DNA of 21,954 nucleotides from positions 1 to 21,954 of the forward strand of contig CAZMWE010000017.1 in the NCBI GenBank assembly GCA_964570005.1. The letters are read 5' to 3'. Positions 14,625 through 21,361 of the stretch are shown in pieces (within the stretch, counting starts at the first letter, position 1; the number at the start of each line of letters is the position of its first letter). The DNA is from JAJZCD01 sp964570005 (lineage in GTDB: Bacteria > Patescibacteriota > Saccharimonadia > Saccharimonadales > UBA4665). The notes beneath the pieces are model-generated. The model searched no databases. It was not told the DNA's origin and saw only the letters and a program-made list of their open reading frames with translations. Made by a program: the position numbers and the translations under genes.

Positions 14625-15038
14625 ATGTTACTTCCTAAGCGCACCAAATTCCGCAAGGTCCGCAAGGGCAAGATCCGGGGTGTGGCTACGACTGGCAACT
14701 ATATTGCCTTCGGCGACTACGCGCTGCAGGCTCAGGGCCACGAACGTATCACCAGCCGCCAGATCGAGGCCAGCCGTCAGGCTATGACCCGCTACATCAA
14801 GCGCGGTGGTAAGATCTGGATCCGCATTTTCCCGCACACGCCCGTGACTCGCAAGCCGCTGGACGTGAAGATGGGCTCCGGCAAAGGCTCGCCCGAGTTC
14901 TTTGTCGCCAAGGTTCGCCCCGGCACCATCCTGTTTGAAATGCAGGGTGTCACTGAAGAAACCGCCCGCGAGGCTATGCGCCTGGCCGCTCACAAGCTGC
15001 CGGTGAAGACCAAATTCTTAGGTCGGGAGGAGGCATAA
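14625..15038 (+). CDS. rplP: 50S ribosomal protein L16
   Basis: L16 helps position tRNA in the A and P sites of the 50S subunit. The 137-residue product has the standard length. It opens M-L-L-P-K-R-T-K-F-R-K and carries W-I-R-I-F-P at about 65-70, K-M-G-S-G-K-G in the loop implicated in A-site tRNA contact, and A-A-H-K-L-P at the end. AAGGGGG of the rpsC end precedes the start. The stop is 1 nt from rpmC. Confidence 0.97.
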   Translation: MLLPKRTKFRKVRKGKIRGVATTGNYIAFGDYALQAQGHERITSRQIEASRQAMTRYIKRGGKIWIRIFPHTPVTRKPLDVKMGSGKGSPEFFVAKVRPGTILFEMQGVTEETAREAMRLAAHKLPVKTKFLGREEA

Positions 15039-15039
15039 G

Positions 15040-15240
15040 ATGAAGATCGCAGAAATCCGCAAACTCTCTACCGAAGAGCTAACCGCTGAGACCACCAAAT
15101 TACGCGACGAAATCGTCGACCTGAAGCGCCACATCTACATGGGCGACAATCAGAACCTCCGTGCCGTCCGCAACAAGCGTAAAGACCTGGCCCGCATGCT
15201 GACAGTATTGAGCGAACAATTAGTTAAGGAGGCCAAGTAA
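15040..15240 (+). CDS. rpmC: 50S ribosomal protein L29
   Basis: L29 is a small helical-hairpin protein at the tunnel exit next to L23. The 66-residue product is the usual size, with an N-terminal helix from K-I-A-E-I-R-K-L-S and the R-A-V-R-N-K-R-K-D-L-A-R segment in the second helix. A strong GGAGGAGG lies upstream in rplP, and the stop overlaps the rpsQ start by one base (TAATG). Confidence 0.95.
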   Translation: MKIAEIRKLSTEELTAETTKLRDEIVDLKRHIYMGDNQNLRAVRNKRKDLARMLTVLSEQLVKEAK

Positions 15241-15512
15241 TGGCAAAGTCAATCACGGGTGTCGTGAGCAGCGACAAAGCCGACAAGACAATTGTCGTTA
15301 CTGTCCGCGAGCGCAAGACGCACCCGCTGTACCGTAAGCAATATACGGTCAGCAAAAAATTCATTGCCCATGACGAGAACAATGAAGCCCATGTGGGCGA
15401 CAAGGTCGTGATCGTAGAGACGCGTCCGATCAGTCGCCGCAAGAGCCACAAGCTCGCTGAGGTGGTCGAAAAGGCCGGCGTGACCCACGTCGAGAAAGAA
15501 GGGGAAGTGTAA
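15240..15512 (+). CDS. rpsQ: 30S ribosomal protein S17
   Basis: S17 is a primary 16S rRNA-binding protein with an OB fold. The 90-residue product shows G-V-V-S-S-D-K-A-D-K-T near the N terminus, H-P-L-Y-R-K at about 22-27, H-D-E-N-N-E with V-G-D-K-V in the middle, and R-P-I-S-R-R-K-S at 60-67. TTAAGGAGG in the rpmC end drives its start. One-base overlaps with rpmC and rplN. Confidence 0.96.
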   Translation: MAKSITGVVSSDKADKTIVVTVRERKTHPLYRKQYTVSKKFIAHDENNEAHVGDKVVIVETRPISRRKSHKLAEVVEKAGVTHVEKEGEV

Positions 15513-15880
15513 TGATCCAGCAGGAAACCCGCCTGGTCGTAGCTGACAACAGCGGTGCCAAGGAAATCCTGTGCATCCGCGTGCTCGGTGGTACTCGCCG
15601 CCGCTATGCCGGCGTGGGCGACATCATTGTTGCAACCGTTAAGCAGGCCAGCCCAACCGGTACTGTAAAGAAGAAAAGTGTGGTAAAGGCTGTAGTGGTC
15701 CGAACTCAGAAGGAAATCACCCGCAAAGATGGTAGTACTATCAAGTTCGACGACAACGCCGCTGTCATCATCAACGATGACAAGCTACCGAAAGGCACCC
15801 GTATCTTCGGCCCCGTTCCCCGCGAACTCCGTGATATGGGCTATGCTAAGATCATCAGCCTCGCACCGGAGGTACTCTAA
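15512..15880 (+). CDS. rplN: 50S ribosomal protein L14
   Basis: L14 lies at the subunit interface, forming a bridge and the binding site of the silencing factor RsfS. The 122-residue product is the exact standard length, with M-I-Q-Q-E-T-R-L at the start, A-D-N-S-G-A-K at about 12-18, and R-I-F-G-P-V-P-R-E-L-R near the C terminus. GAAGGGG in the rpsQ end serves the start; the stop lies 2 nt before rplX. Confidence 0.97.
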   Translation: MIQQETRLVVADNSGAKEILCIRVLGGTRRRYAGVGDIIVATVKQASPTGTVKKKSVVKAVVVRTQKEITRKDGSTIKFDDNAAVIINDDKLPKGTRIFGPVPRELRDMGYAKIISLAPEVL

Positions 15881-15882
15881 CC

Positions 15883-16230
15883 ATGAATAAGTCAACAATA
15901 CCCACAAAGCTGTACAAGATACGCATCAAGAAGGGCGACACTGTCCAGGTCTTGAGTGGCAAATACAAGGGTAAGACCGGAAAGGTCGTTACCACTCACC
16001 CATTTGAGAACAAAGTAACGGTTGAGGGTGTCAACATCGTTAAGAAGCACGTCAAGCCCAACCAGGTTCACCCGCAGGGTGGTATCATCGACATCACCAA
16101 GCCCATTTGGGTCAGCAAGGTGGCAGTGATCGACCCTGAGAGTAAGAAGCCGACCCGTATCGGTATGAAGCTTGACGACAAGGGCAACAAAACCCGCGTG
16201 TACAAGAAAAGCGGAAAGGAGATTAAGTAA
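15883..16230 (+). CDS. rplX: 50S ribosomal protein L24
   Basis: L24 initiates 50S assembly. The 115-residue product contains a KOW motif, K-K-G-D-T-V-Q-V-L-S-G-K-Y-K-G-K-T-G, at about 16-33, and the L24 segment G-V-N-I-V-K-K-H-V-K-P. It is slightly longer than the usual 103. Its stop TAA shares one base with the rplE ATG. Confidence 0.96.
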   Translation: MNKSTIPTKLYKIRIKKGDTVQVLSGKYKGKTGKVVTTHPFENKVTVEGVNIVKKHVKPNQVHPQGGIIDITKPIWVSKVAVIDPESKKPTRIGMKLDDKGNKTRVYKKSGKEIK

Positions 16231-16823
16231 TGGCGACTACAACAGCAAAAGCAACCAAAGCGTCTGCTAAGTATATCCCTCGTCTCCAGGAAGCCTACAC
16301 CGGCAAATTCGTAGCAGAGCTACAGAAAGAGCTGGAGCTTAAGAACGTGCACCAGGTACCACGTCTGGAAAAAATCGTCGTTAACGTCGGCCTGGGTCGC
16401 GCCAAAGAGGACAAAAAGACTATTGAAGCTGCCAAGAACACGCTGCGCAAAATCACCGGCCAGGCTCCAGTCGAAACGGTTGCCAAGAACTCCATCGCCG
16501 GCTTTAAACTGCGTGAAGGCAACATGATCGGTCTTAAACTGACGCTCCGCGGCGCCCGCATGTATGAATTCATGGACCGCCTGATCAACATCGTACTACC
16601 GCGTCTGCGTGACTTCCACGGAGTACCAACCAAGGCTTTCGACAAGCAGGGTAACTATAGCATCGGCATGACCGACCAGAGCGTATTCCCGGAACTCACG
16701 TTTGAAGAAACCACCACGCCACACGGTCTCCAAGTTGTATTTGTGGTGAAAGCTTTAGAGAGAGACCACAGCAAAGCACTATTAACGAAATTTGGCATGC
16801 CATTCGAAAAGGAGAGCAAATAA
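16230..16823 (+). CDS. rplE: 50S ribosomal protein L5
   Basis: L5 binds 5S rRNA and contacts P-site tRNA. The 197-residue product has an N-terminal extension of about 14 Thr/Ala/Lys-rich residues before the conserved Y-I-P-R-L-Q-E-A-Y. The core shows L-E-K-I-V-V-N-V-G-L-G at about 45-55, T-G-Q-A-P-V, and L-R-G-A-R-M-Y-E-F. GGAGA overlapping the end of rplX gives the ribosome site. The stop is 1 nt from rpsN. Confidence 0.96.
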   Translation: MATTTAKATKASAKYIPRLQEAYTGKFVAELQKELELKNVHQVPRLEKIVVNVGLGRAKEDKKTIEAAKNTLRKITGQAPVETVAKNSIAGFKLREGNMIGLKLTLRGARMYEFMDRLINIVLPRLRDFHGVPTKAFDKQGNYSIGMTDQSVFPELTFEETTTPHGLQVVFVVKALERDHSKALLTKFGMPFEKESK

Positions 16824-16824
16824 T

Positions 16825-17094
16825 ATGGCCAAGAAATCCATGATCGCTCGCGACCTAAAGCGCCAGAAGATGATTCAGAAGTACGCCGCCAAGCGTGCCG
16901 AACTGAAGGAGCTCGGCGACTTCGAAGGTCTTGCCAAACTCCCGCGCAACAGCAGCCCCACCCGCTGGAAGAACCGCGACGTCCTAACCGGCCGGCCGCA
17001 CGGCTATATGCGCCAGTTTGGTCTAAGCCGTATCACATTCCGCGAGCATGCAAGTAAGGGTGAAATCCCCGGTATAACGAAAGCGAGTTGGTAA
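16825..17094 (+). CDS. rpsN: 30S ribosomal protein S14, zinc-independent type
   Basis: S14 is a 30S head protein. The 89-residue product matches the longer form that lacks Cys entirely, so it does not need zinc, unlike the 61-residue C-x-x-C form. It starts M-A-K-K-S-M-I-A-R, has L-P-R-N-S-S-P-T-R at about 44-52 and G-R-P-H-G-Y as expected, and ends I-T-K-A-S-W. The start at 16825, with AAGGAG upstream in rplE, is preferred over a longer frame from 16792, which would overlap rplE and add 11 non-conserved residues. Confidence 0.96.
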   Translation: MAKKSMIARDLKRQKMIQKYAAKRAELKELGDFEGLAKLPRNSSPTRWKNRDVLTGRPHGYMRQFGLSRITFREHASKGEIPGITKASW

Positions 17095-17095
17095 T

Positions 17096-17497
17096 ATGAG
17101 CGTTACTACAACCGACCCCATCGCCGACATGCTGACCCGTATCCGTAACGCCATTGGCGTACAGAAAAACCAAGTCAGCCTGCCACACAGCAATATCAAA
17201 GAAGCAGTAGCCCGCAGCCTGCAGGCCAACGGCTTTCTGGAGAGTGTCAGCGTGACTGACCTTAATGTCGGCAAGCAGCTGCACATCGTCATCAACTCCG
17301 AGAGCGAAAACGCCCGCATCACTGAGATCAAACGCCTGAGCAAGCCGGGACGCCGCGTGTATAGCAATGCCAAGGAAATGCCGACTGTTAAACATGGTCG
17401 TGGTATCGTCATCGTCAGCACCAGTAAAGGTCTGATGACTGGCAAAGAAGCCAAGCAAGCCGGCTTGGGCGGCGAATTAATCGCGAGTATTTACTAG
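17096..17497 (+). CDS. rpsH: 30S ribosomal protein S8
   Basis: S8 is a primary 16S rRNA-binding protein and, in E. coli, the translational repressor of the spc operon. The 133-residue product has D-P-I-A-D-M-L-T-R-I-R-N-A near the N terminus, and the C-terminal G-I-V-I-V-S-T-S-K-G-L-M-T and G-G-E-L-I-A. The start is 1 nt after the rpsN stop. A 33-nt AT-rich gap follows, the longest inside the operon. Confidence 0.97.
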   Translation: MSVTTTDPIADMLTRIRNAIGVQKNQVSLPHSNIKEAVARSLQANGFLESVSVTDLNVGKQLHIVINSESENARITEIKRLSKPGRRVYSNAKEMPTVKHGRGIVIVSTSKGLMTGKEAKQAGLGGELIASIY

Positions 17498-17530
17498 GAA
17501 CATAAGGAATTTAATTTTTAAGGAACTACT

Positions 17531-18070
17531 ATGAGTCGAGTAGGAAAACTACCAATCGGGATCCCGAGCGGCGTGACAATCACTGTCGACCCAGACACCA
17601 TTACGGTGGCCGGGACGAAGGGGACGCTCACGCAGTTCACCATGCCCGGCATTACCGTCAAGCAGGAGGGCGACCAGATCATCGTCACCCGCGCGAACGA
17701 CGAGCCTAAGACCCGCGCCAAGCACGGCCTAATGCGCGCGCTGCTGGCCAACATGGTCACCGGCGTTAGCCAAGGCTTCAGTAAACAACTGGAAGTCAAC
17801 GGTGTTGGTTTCCGCGTGGCACTGGCCGGTTCTGACCTTAAGATGAACCTGGGCTTCAGCCATGAAGTTATCTACCACTTGCCGCAGGGCGTTACCGCCA
17901 TTGTTGAGCAAAACAAAATTACCGTGAACGGTATCAGCAAGCAACAAGTCGGCCAGGCGGCTGCCGAGATCCGGAGCTTGAAGAAGCCTGAACCGTACAA
18001 GGGTAAGGGTATTAAGTACACGGGCGAGCGCATTATCCGCAAGTCCGGCAAGTCAGGAAAGGACAAATAG
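17531..18070 (+). CDS. rplF: 50S ribosomal protein L6
   Basis: L6 binds near the sarcin-ricin loop where translation GTPases act. The 179-residue product has the standard length and two repeats of the L6 fold. It begins M-S-R-V-G-K-L-P-I and ends with the signature P-Y-K-G-K-G-I-K-Y-T-G-E. Two TAAGGA sequences precede it (about 17505 and 17519); the second, 5-6 nt from the ATG, is the likely ribosome site. The extra ribosome site and gap suggest less coupling to rpsH than elsewhere in the run. Confidence 0.97.
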   Translation: MSRVGKLPIGIPSGVTITVDPDTITVAGTKGTLTQFTMPGITVKQEGDQIIVTRANDEPKTRAKHGLMRALLANMVTGVSQGFSKQLEVNGVGFRVALAGSDLKMNLGFSHEVIYHLPQGVTAIVEQNKITVNGISKQQVGQAAAEIRSLKKPEPYKGKGIKYTGERIIRKSGKSGKDK

Positions 18071-18072
18071 TA

Positions 18073-18429
18073 ATGAATAACCTCGTACTCAAGGCCAAGA
18101 ACCTGAGCTTACGCAAGGCACGCATTCGCGCCAAGGTGAGTGGCACTACTGAGCGTCCCCGCCTGAGCGTATTCATCAGTGGCCACCACGTCAGTGCCCA
18201 GGTCATCGATGACACGAAACACAAGACAGTTGTCGCCGCTACCACCATTGGTAGCAAGGTTGCCAAGGGCACTATGGTCGAAAAGGCCGCCTGGGTTGGC
18301 GCCGAAATCGCCGAAAAGGCTAAGAAAGCTAAGGTGAGTAGCGTCGTATTTGACCGCGGCGGCCGTATGTATCACGGCCGCGTCAAAGCTCTGGCCGACG
18401 CCGCCCGCGAGAAAGGACTGGAGTTCTAA
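18073..18429 (+). CDS. rplR: 50S ribosomal protein L18
   Basis: L18 binds 5S rRNA together with L5. The 118-residue product is of usual length, with R-K-A-R-I-R-A-K-V-S-G at about 14-24, R-P-R-L-S-V-F-I-S, and the C-terminal F-D-R-G-G-R-M-Y-H-G-R-V-K-A-L-A-D-A-A-R. AGGAAAGG in the rplF end serves the start; the stop is 1 nt from rpsE. Confidence 0.97.
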   Translation: MNNLVLKAKNLSLRKARIRAKVSGTTERPRLSVFISGHHVSAQVIDDTKHKTVVAATTIGSKVAKGTMVEKAAWVGAEIAEKAKKAKVSSVVFDRGGRMYHGRVKALADAAREKGLEF

Positions 18430-18430
18430 C

Positions 18431-19084
18431 ATGGCTGAAGCAACTACCGGGACACAAGCTCCCGCAAACGCACCAACCGGCAACCGCGGTCCTCGTGGTG
18501 GTCAGGGTGGCCGTCCGCCGCGTCGTGGTGGCGACCGTGGCCCGGCTATGGAAGAGAAAAAAGAGTTTGATGAGCGTATCGTGCATATCGACCGCGTGGC
18601 CCGCGTTGTAAAGGGCGGCCGTCGGTTCCGTTTCCGCGCGCTCGTCGTCGTTGGTGACCACAAAGGCCGCGTTGGCATTGGCATTGCCAAGGGTGCTGAC
18701 GTGACCGCCGCTGTTACCAAAGCTACCGAAGTCGCCAAGAAACACTTGAGCCGGATCAATCTCTACAAAGGCACTTTGCCGCACGATGCCGAAGGCAAGA
18801 TCGGTGGTGCCCGTATCCTCATCAAGCCCGCCAGCGCTGGTACCGGTTTGATCGCCGGCGGTGTGGTCCGCACCATTTTGGAAGTTGCCGGCGTCAGTAA
18901 TGTACTCAGTAAGAGTCTCGGCAGTACCAACAAAGCCAACACCGCCTACGCTACCATTGCCGCCCTGCAGAGCTTGGAACCTGCCAAAAACTGGGTAACC
19001 AGCCGTACCGACACCGCTGCAGCCAAGGCTCACAAAGCTGAGAAGCCTGCTGCCAAGAAAGCTGCCTCGAAGGAGGAGAAATAA
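18431..19084 (+). CDS. rpsE: 30S ribosomal protein S5 with Gly/Arg-rich head and Lys/Ala-rich tail
   Basis: S5 takes part in decoding accuracy and the mRNA entry channel. The 217-residue product is longer than the E. coli 166. Residues 1-38 are Gly/Pro/Arg-rich, with R-G-P-R-G-G-Q-G-G-R, and look like an RNA-binding flexible head. The conserved core starts at about 46 with E-R-I-V-H-I-D-R-V and includes K-G-G-R-R-F-R-F, G-I-G-I-A-K-G and I-L-I-K-P-A-S-A-G-T-G. The last 20 residues are Lys/Ala-rich. ATG 18431 has GAAAGGA upstream; a longer frame from 18350 runs inside rplR and is rejected. The next gene is rplO, with no rpmD between. Confidence 0.96.
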   Translation: MAEATTGTQAPANAPTGNRGPRGGQGGRPPRRGGDRGPAMEEKKEFDERIVHIDRVARVVKGGRRFRFRALVVVGDHKGRVGIGIAKGADVTAAVTKATEVAKKHLSRINLYKGTLPHDAEGKIGGARILIKPASAGTGLIAGGVVRTILEVAGVSNVLSKSLGSTNKANTAYATIAALQSLEPAKNWVTSRTDTAAAKAHKAEKPAAKKAASKEEK

Positions 19085-19554
19085 TGAAGTACAACGAACT
19101 CCGCAGTACTGCCAACAAGTCGCGCAAGCGCGTCGGCCGCGGTATCGCCGCTGGCCAGGGTAAGACTGCCGGCCGTGGTACCAAAGGCCAGGGCGCCCGT
19201 ACCGGCTTTTCCAAGCGACCGGGCTTTGAAGGTGGTCAGAACCCGCTCATGCAGCGCCTGCCAAAGCTCCACGGTTTCCGCAGCTTCAAGGTTAAGGCCG
19301 AAAACGTCTTTACCGACCAGCTGAACGGCCTCGGTGCCAAAGTGGACAACGCTGTTTTAGCCGAAAAGGGCTTGGTTAGCAGCCCATACGCCAGCGTCAA
19401 ACTACTTACACGTGGTGAACTCACCAAAAAGGTAAGTGTCAGCCTGCAGGCCGCCAGCCTGAGCGCCGTCGAAACCATACAGAAAGCCGGCGGCGATTTT
19501 ACTGTCGTCCCGCGCCCAGCTCGCCCCGCTAGCAAGAAGCAGGAAGAAAAGTAA
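19084..19554 (+). CDS. rplO: 50S ribosomal protein L15
   Basis: L15 is a late-assembling 50S protein with an extended Gly/Arg-rich N terminus. The 156-residue product has K-R-V-G-R-G-I-A-A-G-Q-G-K-T-A-G-R-G at about 15-32 and the F-E-G-G-Q-N-P-L-M-Q-R-L-P-K segment at 49-62. A strong AAGGAGGAG precedes it, and its start overlaps the rpsE stop by one base. It is the last gene of the operon: a terminator follows and secY does not. Confidence 0.97.
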   Translation: MKYNELRSTANKSRKRVGRGIAAGQGKTAGRGTKGQGARTGFSKRPGFEGGQNPLMQRLPKLHGFRSFKVKAENVFTDQLNGLGAKVDNAVLAEKGLVSSPYASVKLLTRGELTKKVSVSLQAASLSAVETIQKAGGDFTVVPRPARPASKKQEEK

Positions 19555-19569
19555 GATCTTTTCGAACTA

Positions 19570-19598
19570 CAAAAGAGGCCAATCTATGGCCTCTTTTG
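19570..19598 (+). terminator. Intrinsic terminator closing the ribosomal-protein operon
   Basis: Perfect 11-bp stem (19570-19580 with 19588-19598), 7-nt loop, with the T4 run inside the right arm and its complementary A-run on the left, 15 nt after the rplO stop. The symmetrical A/T arms could let it work on either strand. Confidence 0.9.
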
Positions 19599-19651
19599 CG
19601 CATATTAAGCATCTTACGATTACAGAAGTCATATAGGAGACCAGCACAGTC

Positions 19652-19692
19652 TAGTGCTTATGCTAGCACTACGGATCAATAGGCTATAAAAT
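19652..19692 (+). promoter_or_regulatory. Inverted repeat and candidate promoter before the gene at 19711
   Basis: A 7-bp inverted repeat (19652-19658 with 19665-19671, 6-nt spacer) lies 13 nt before a TATAAAAT stretch (19685-19692) that can serve as the -10. The repeat covers the place where the -35 would be, and no good -35 hexamer is present. This is the layout of an operator for a repressor or activator. The start codon is 18 nt after the box, with only a weak AGG as ribosome site. Confidence 0.4.
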
Positions 19693-19710
19693 AAAAATAC
19701 AGGTTCCACA

Positions 19711-20463
19711 ATGACACATGAAGCATTCCCGGAGACCGAACAGCATGAGATAGCCATGCGTTACATTGCCGAAACGGCCAGAGGTCTTGTGTGGGTTGCC
19801 GCTACACAAGTATCAACTCGTGGCAATGGCTGTGTAGAGCTTACGGATGGTGCCTTTGGTCGTGAGGCCGTGGACTTTACGGGCGCAGCCGATCACCTCT
19901 CAATTCACCAGGGCCGGGCAATAGCCGGTAGCCAATTCAACCATCTGTTATTTCCTAACACTCGGTCGATAATTTCACTGCTGGAAGAAGTAATGCCAGC
20001 CTCAATGCGATTCGATCGGTATGGCATGGTCGAGCTTACGCTTGAAGTTATATCGCCTGGGCGTGAAGTACTGGGGTACTCAGGCGTCATGAAGGTTGCA
20101 GCTCTTGAAGAGGCCGGTATTGAAGTTACAAAGGGCATTCGCATGCCAGGCGGTGACCCCGCAGAAGAAGACGGCATACCTGGAGCCTGGTATCCTGACG
20201 GCAGGTTTGTGCCTAAGGCTAACATAGCAGTTGCAACTTTAGCCATCCTCGAAACGGCTGAGACTAACAAGGTTAGCGTGATTATTGAACGTGATGCCGA
20301 GCAGCGCCCGGTTGTTCTGACCGCTCACCCGGGTGAGGTTGCTCCACCTTTCCCTATAAAAACTGCTTCTGAAGCATTTTCAAAGATAAGTTTAGACTAC
20401 TGGGTGGAGCACGCGTTTGTTATATTCACTGAATCTTCAACGCCAGATACCGTACAGCAATAA
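19711..20463 (+). CDS. Unknown 250-residue protein
   Basis: I do not recognise this protein. It appears soluble, with a helix at about 8-30, then a mostly beta-strand body, a Pro/Gly-rich loop around residues 143-167 (G-G-D-P-A-E-E-D), and a final strand-rich section. A single Cys is present at about residue 51. There is no signal peptide. Codon choice is relaxed. It lies in its own unit after the ribosomal operon terminator, preceded by an inverted repeat, and its stop TAA ends 1 nt before the end of the convergent TrmB-type regulator gene. That proximity makes regulation by the neighbour conceivable but is not proof. Confidence 0.75.
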   Translation: MTHEAFPETEQHEIAMRYIAETARGLVWVAATQVSTRGNGCVELTDGAFGREAVDFTGAADHLSIHQGRAIAGSQFNHLLFPNTRSIISLLEEVMPASMRFDRYGMVELTLEVISPGREVLGYSGVMKVAALEEAGIEVTKGIRMPGGDPAEEDGIPGAWYPDGRFVPKANIAVATLAILETAETNKVSVIIERDAEQRPVVLTAHPGEVAPPFPIKTASEAFSKISLDYWVEHAFVIFTESSTPDTVQQ

Positions 20464-20464
20464 A

Positions 20465-21232
20465 TTATGGGATAGTTTTACCAGTCGCCAGTGAAACAAA
20501 TGTTAGAAGCAGACCAAAAACCTGACGAAAACTCTCAGCAATTTGAGGGCTCTCAATGATAGTCGCTATCGCCTCTTTGCCGTACGAGATCAGGGCTACT
20601 TTATCGCCGTATACGTCCCATTCAACGTCTGCTGTATAAGCGTTCGCAGGAATCCAGGTGCGGACAAACTTACTCTCGAAATCAGTCTGCAGATTGTGAA
20701 CAGCACTTGGCACGTCAGGTGTTAAGGCGTAGGTACGGATGCCGAGCTTGGCACGTTTTTTACGGAATTCAGCAAAAAACGCCTCATCATAAAATTTGAC
20801 ATCGCCAGGCGAACGCAACAGATAAATATCTTTGCCAGTTTTAAGCATGTCACCGAATACGTGCTGCAAGGCTTCCCGGCCTTGAAAATAACGAATACTC
20901 GGCTGCTCGGAATGTGCAAAAAAGAAATTGAGCATGTCGGGCAATACAGCATCCAGCCTGCGACTCCGTAGTCGTGCCTGCTCAGCCTGGGTCTCCACAA
21001 GGCGCTCAAGGGCAGTCGGGCTTGACGGCGAGTATACTCGCTTTCCTCGAGTGTCCTTGCTCGCCAGACCTAGCTCACAAAGCTTATCAAGAATTTTGTA
21101 AGCATTTGAGCGACCTTCCTCCAGCAGCCAGGAGAGCTTTGGCGCAGTACAACTACCATGCTCAAGCAGCACTATGTATGCCCTAGCTTGCTTATTTGTC
21201 AGCCCCATGTATTCCAAGTCTTTCACATCCAT
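20465..21232 (-). CDS. TrmB-family transcriptional regulator
   Basis: TrmB-type regulators bind DNA through an N-terminal winged helix and usually sense sugars through a C-terminal domain. The 255-residue product has the typical opening L-x-x-M-G-L-T-N-K-Q-A-R-A-Y (6-19), recognition-helix region E-E-G-R-S-N-A-Y-K-I-L-D-K-L (38-51) and wing R-G-K-R-V-Y-S-P (62-69). These are followed by a short coiled coil (about 74-95) and a phospholipase-D-like C-terminal domain with the usual F-Q-G-R-E-A-L motif at 115-121. The start at 21232 is 7 nt after a TAGAGT box and has no Shine-Dalgarno site, so the message is probably leaderless. The gene is divergent from the hydrolase-fold gene and convergent with the unknown gene at 19711, either of which may be a target. 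Confidence 0.9.
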   Translation of the reverse strand: MDVKDLEYMGLTNKQARAYIVLLEHGSCTAPKLSWLLEEGRSNAYKILDKLCELGLASKDTRGKRVYSPSSPTALERLVETQAEQARLRSRRLDAVLPDMLNFFFAHSEQPSIRYFQGREALQHVFGDMLKTGKDIYLLRSPGDVKFYDEAFFAEFRKKRAKLGIRTYALTPDVPSAVHNLQTDFESKFVRTWIPANAYTADVEWDVYGDKVALISYGKEAIATIIESPQIAESFRQVFGLLLTFVSLATGKTIP

Positions 21233-21239
21233 ATTTCTT

Positions 21240-21268
21240 ACTCTATGTCAGAATTAGCCATTTGTGAA
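21240..21268 (-). promoter_or_regulatory. Promoter of the TrmB-type regulator, predicted leaderless
   Basis: On the minus strand: TTCACA (21268-21263), 17-nt spacer, TAGAGT (21245-21240), then 7 nt to ATG 21232. The -35 matches consensus at five of six positions. Confidence 0.55.
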
Positions 21269-21361
21269 ATAAAAAGTAACGAAGCAGTCTTTTGCTCTGG
21301 CACGCTACCGGCACAGGGTTCAAAAATAACGTAGTAATACTCGGTAAAATAAGGAAGACGT

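Noticed and set aside
18383..19033. Minus-strand open frame of 216 codons opposite rpsE
   Set aside because: Antisense shadow of the GC-rich, codon-biased rpsE; low-complexity translation with no motif.
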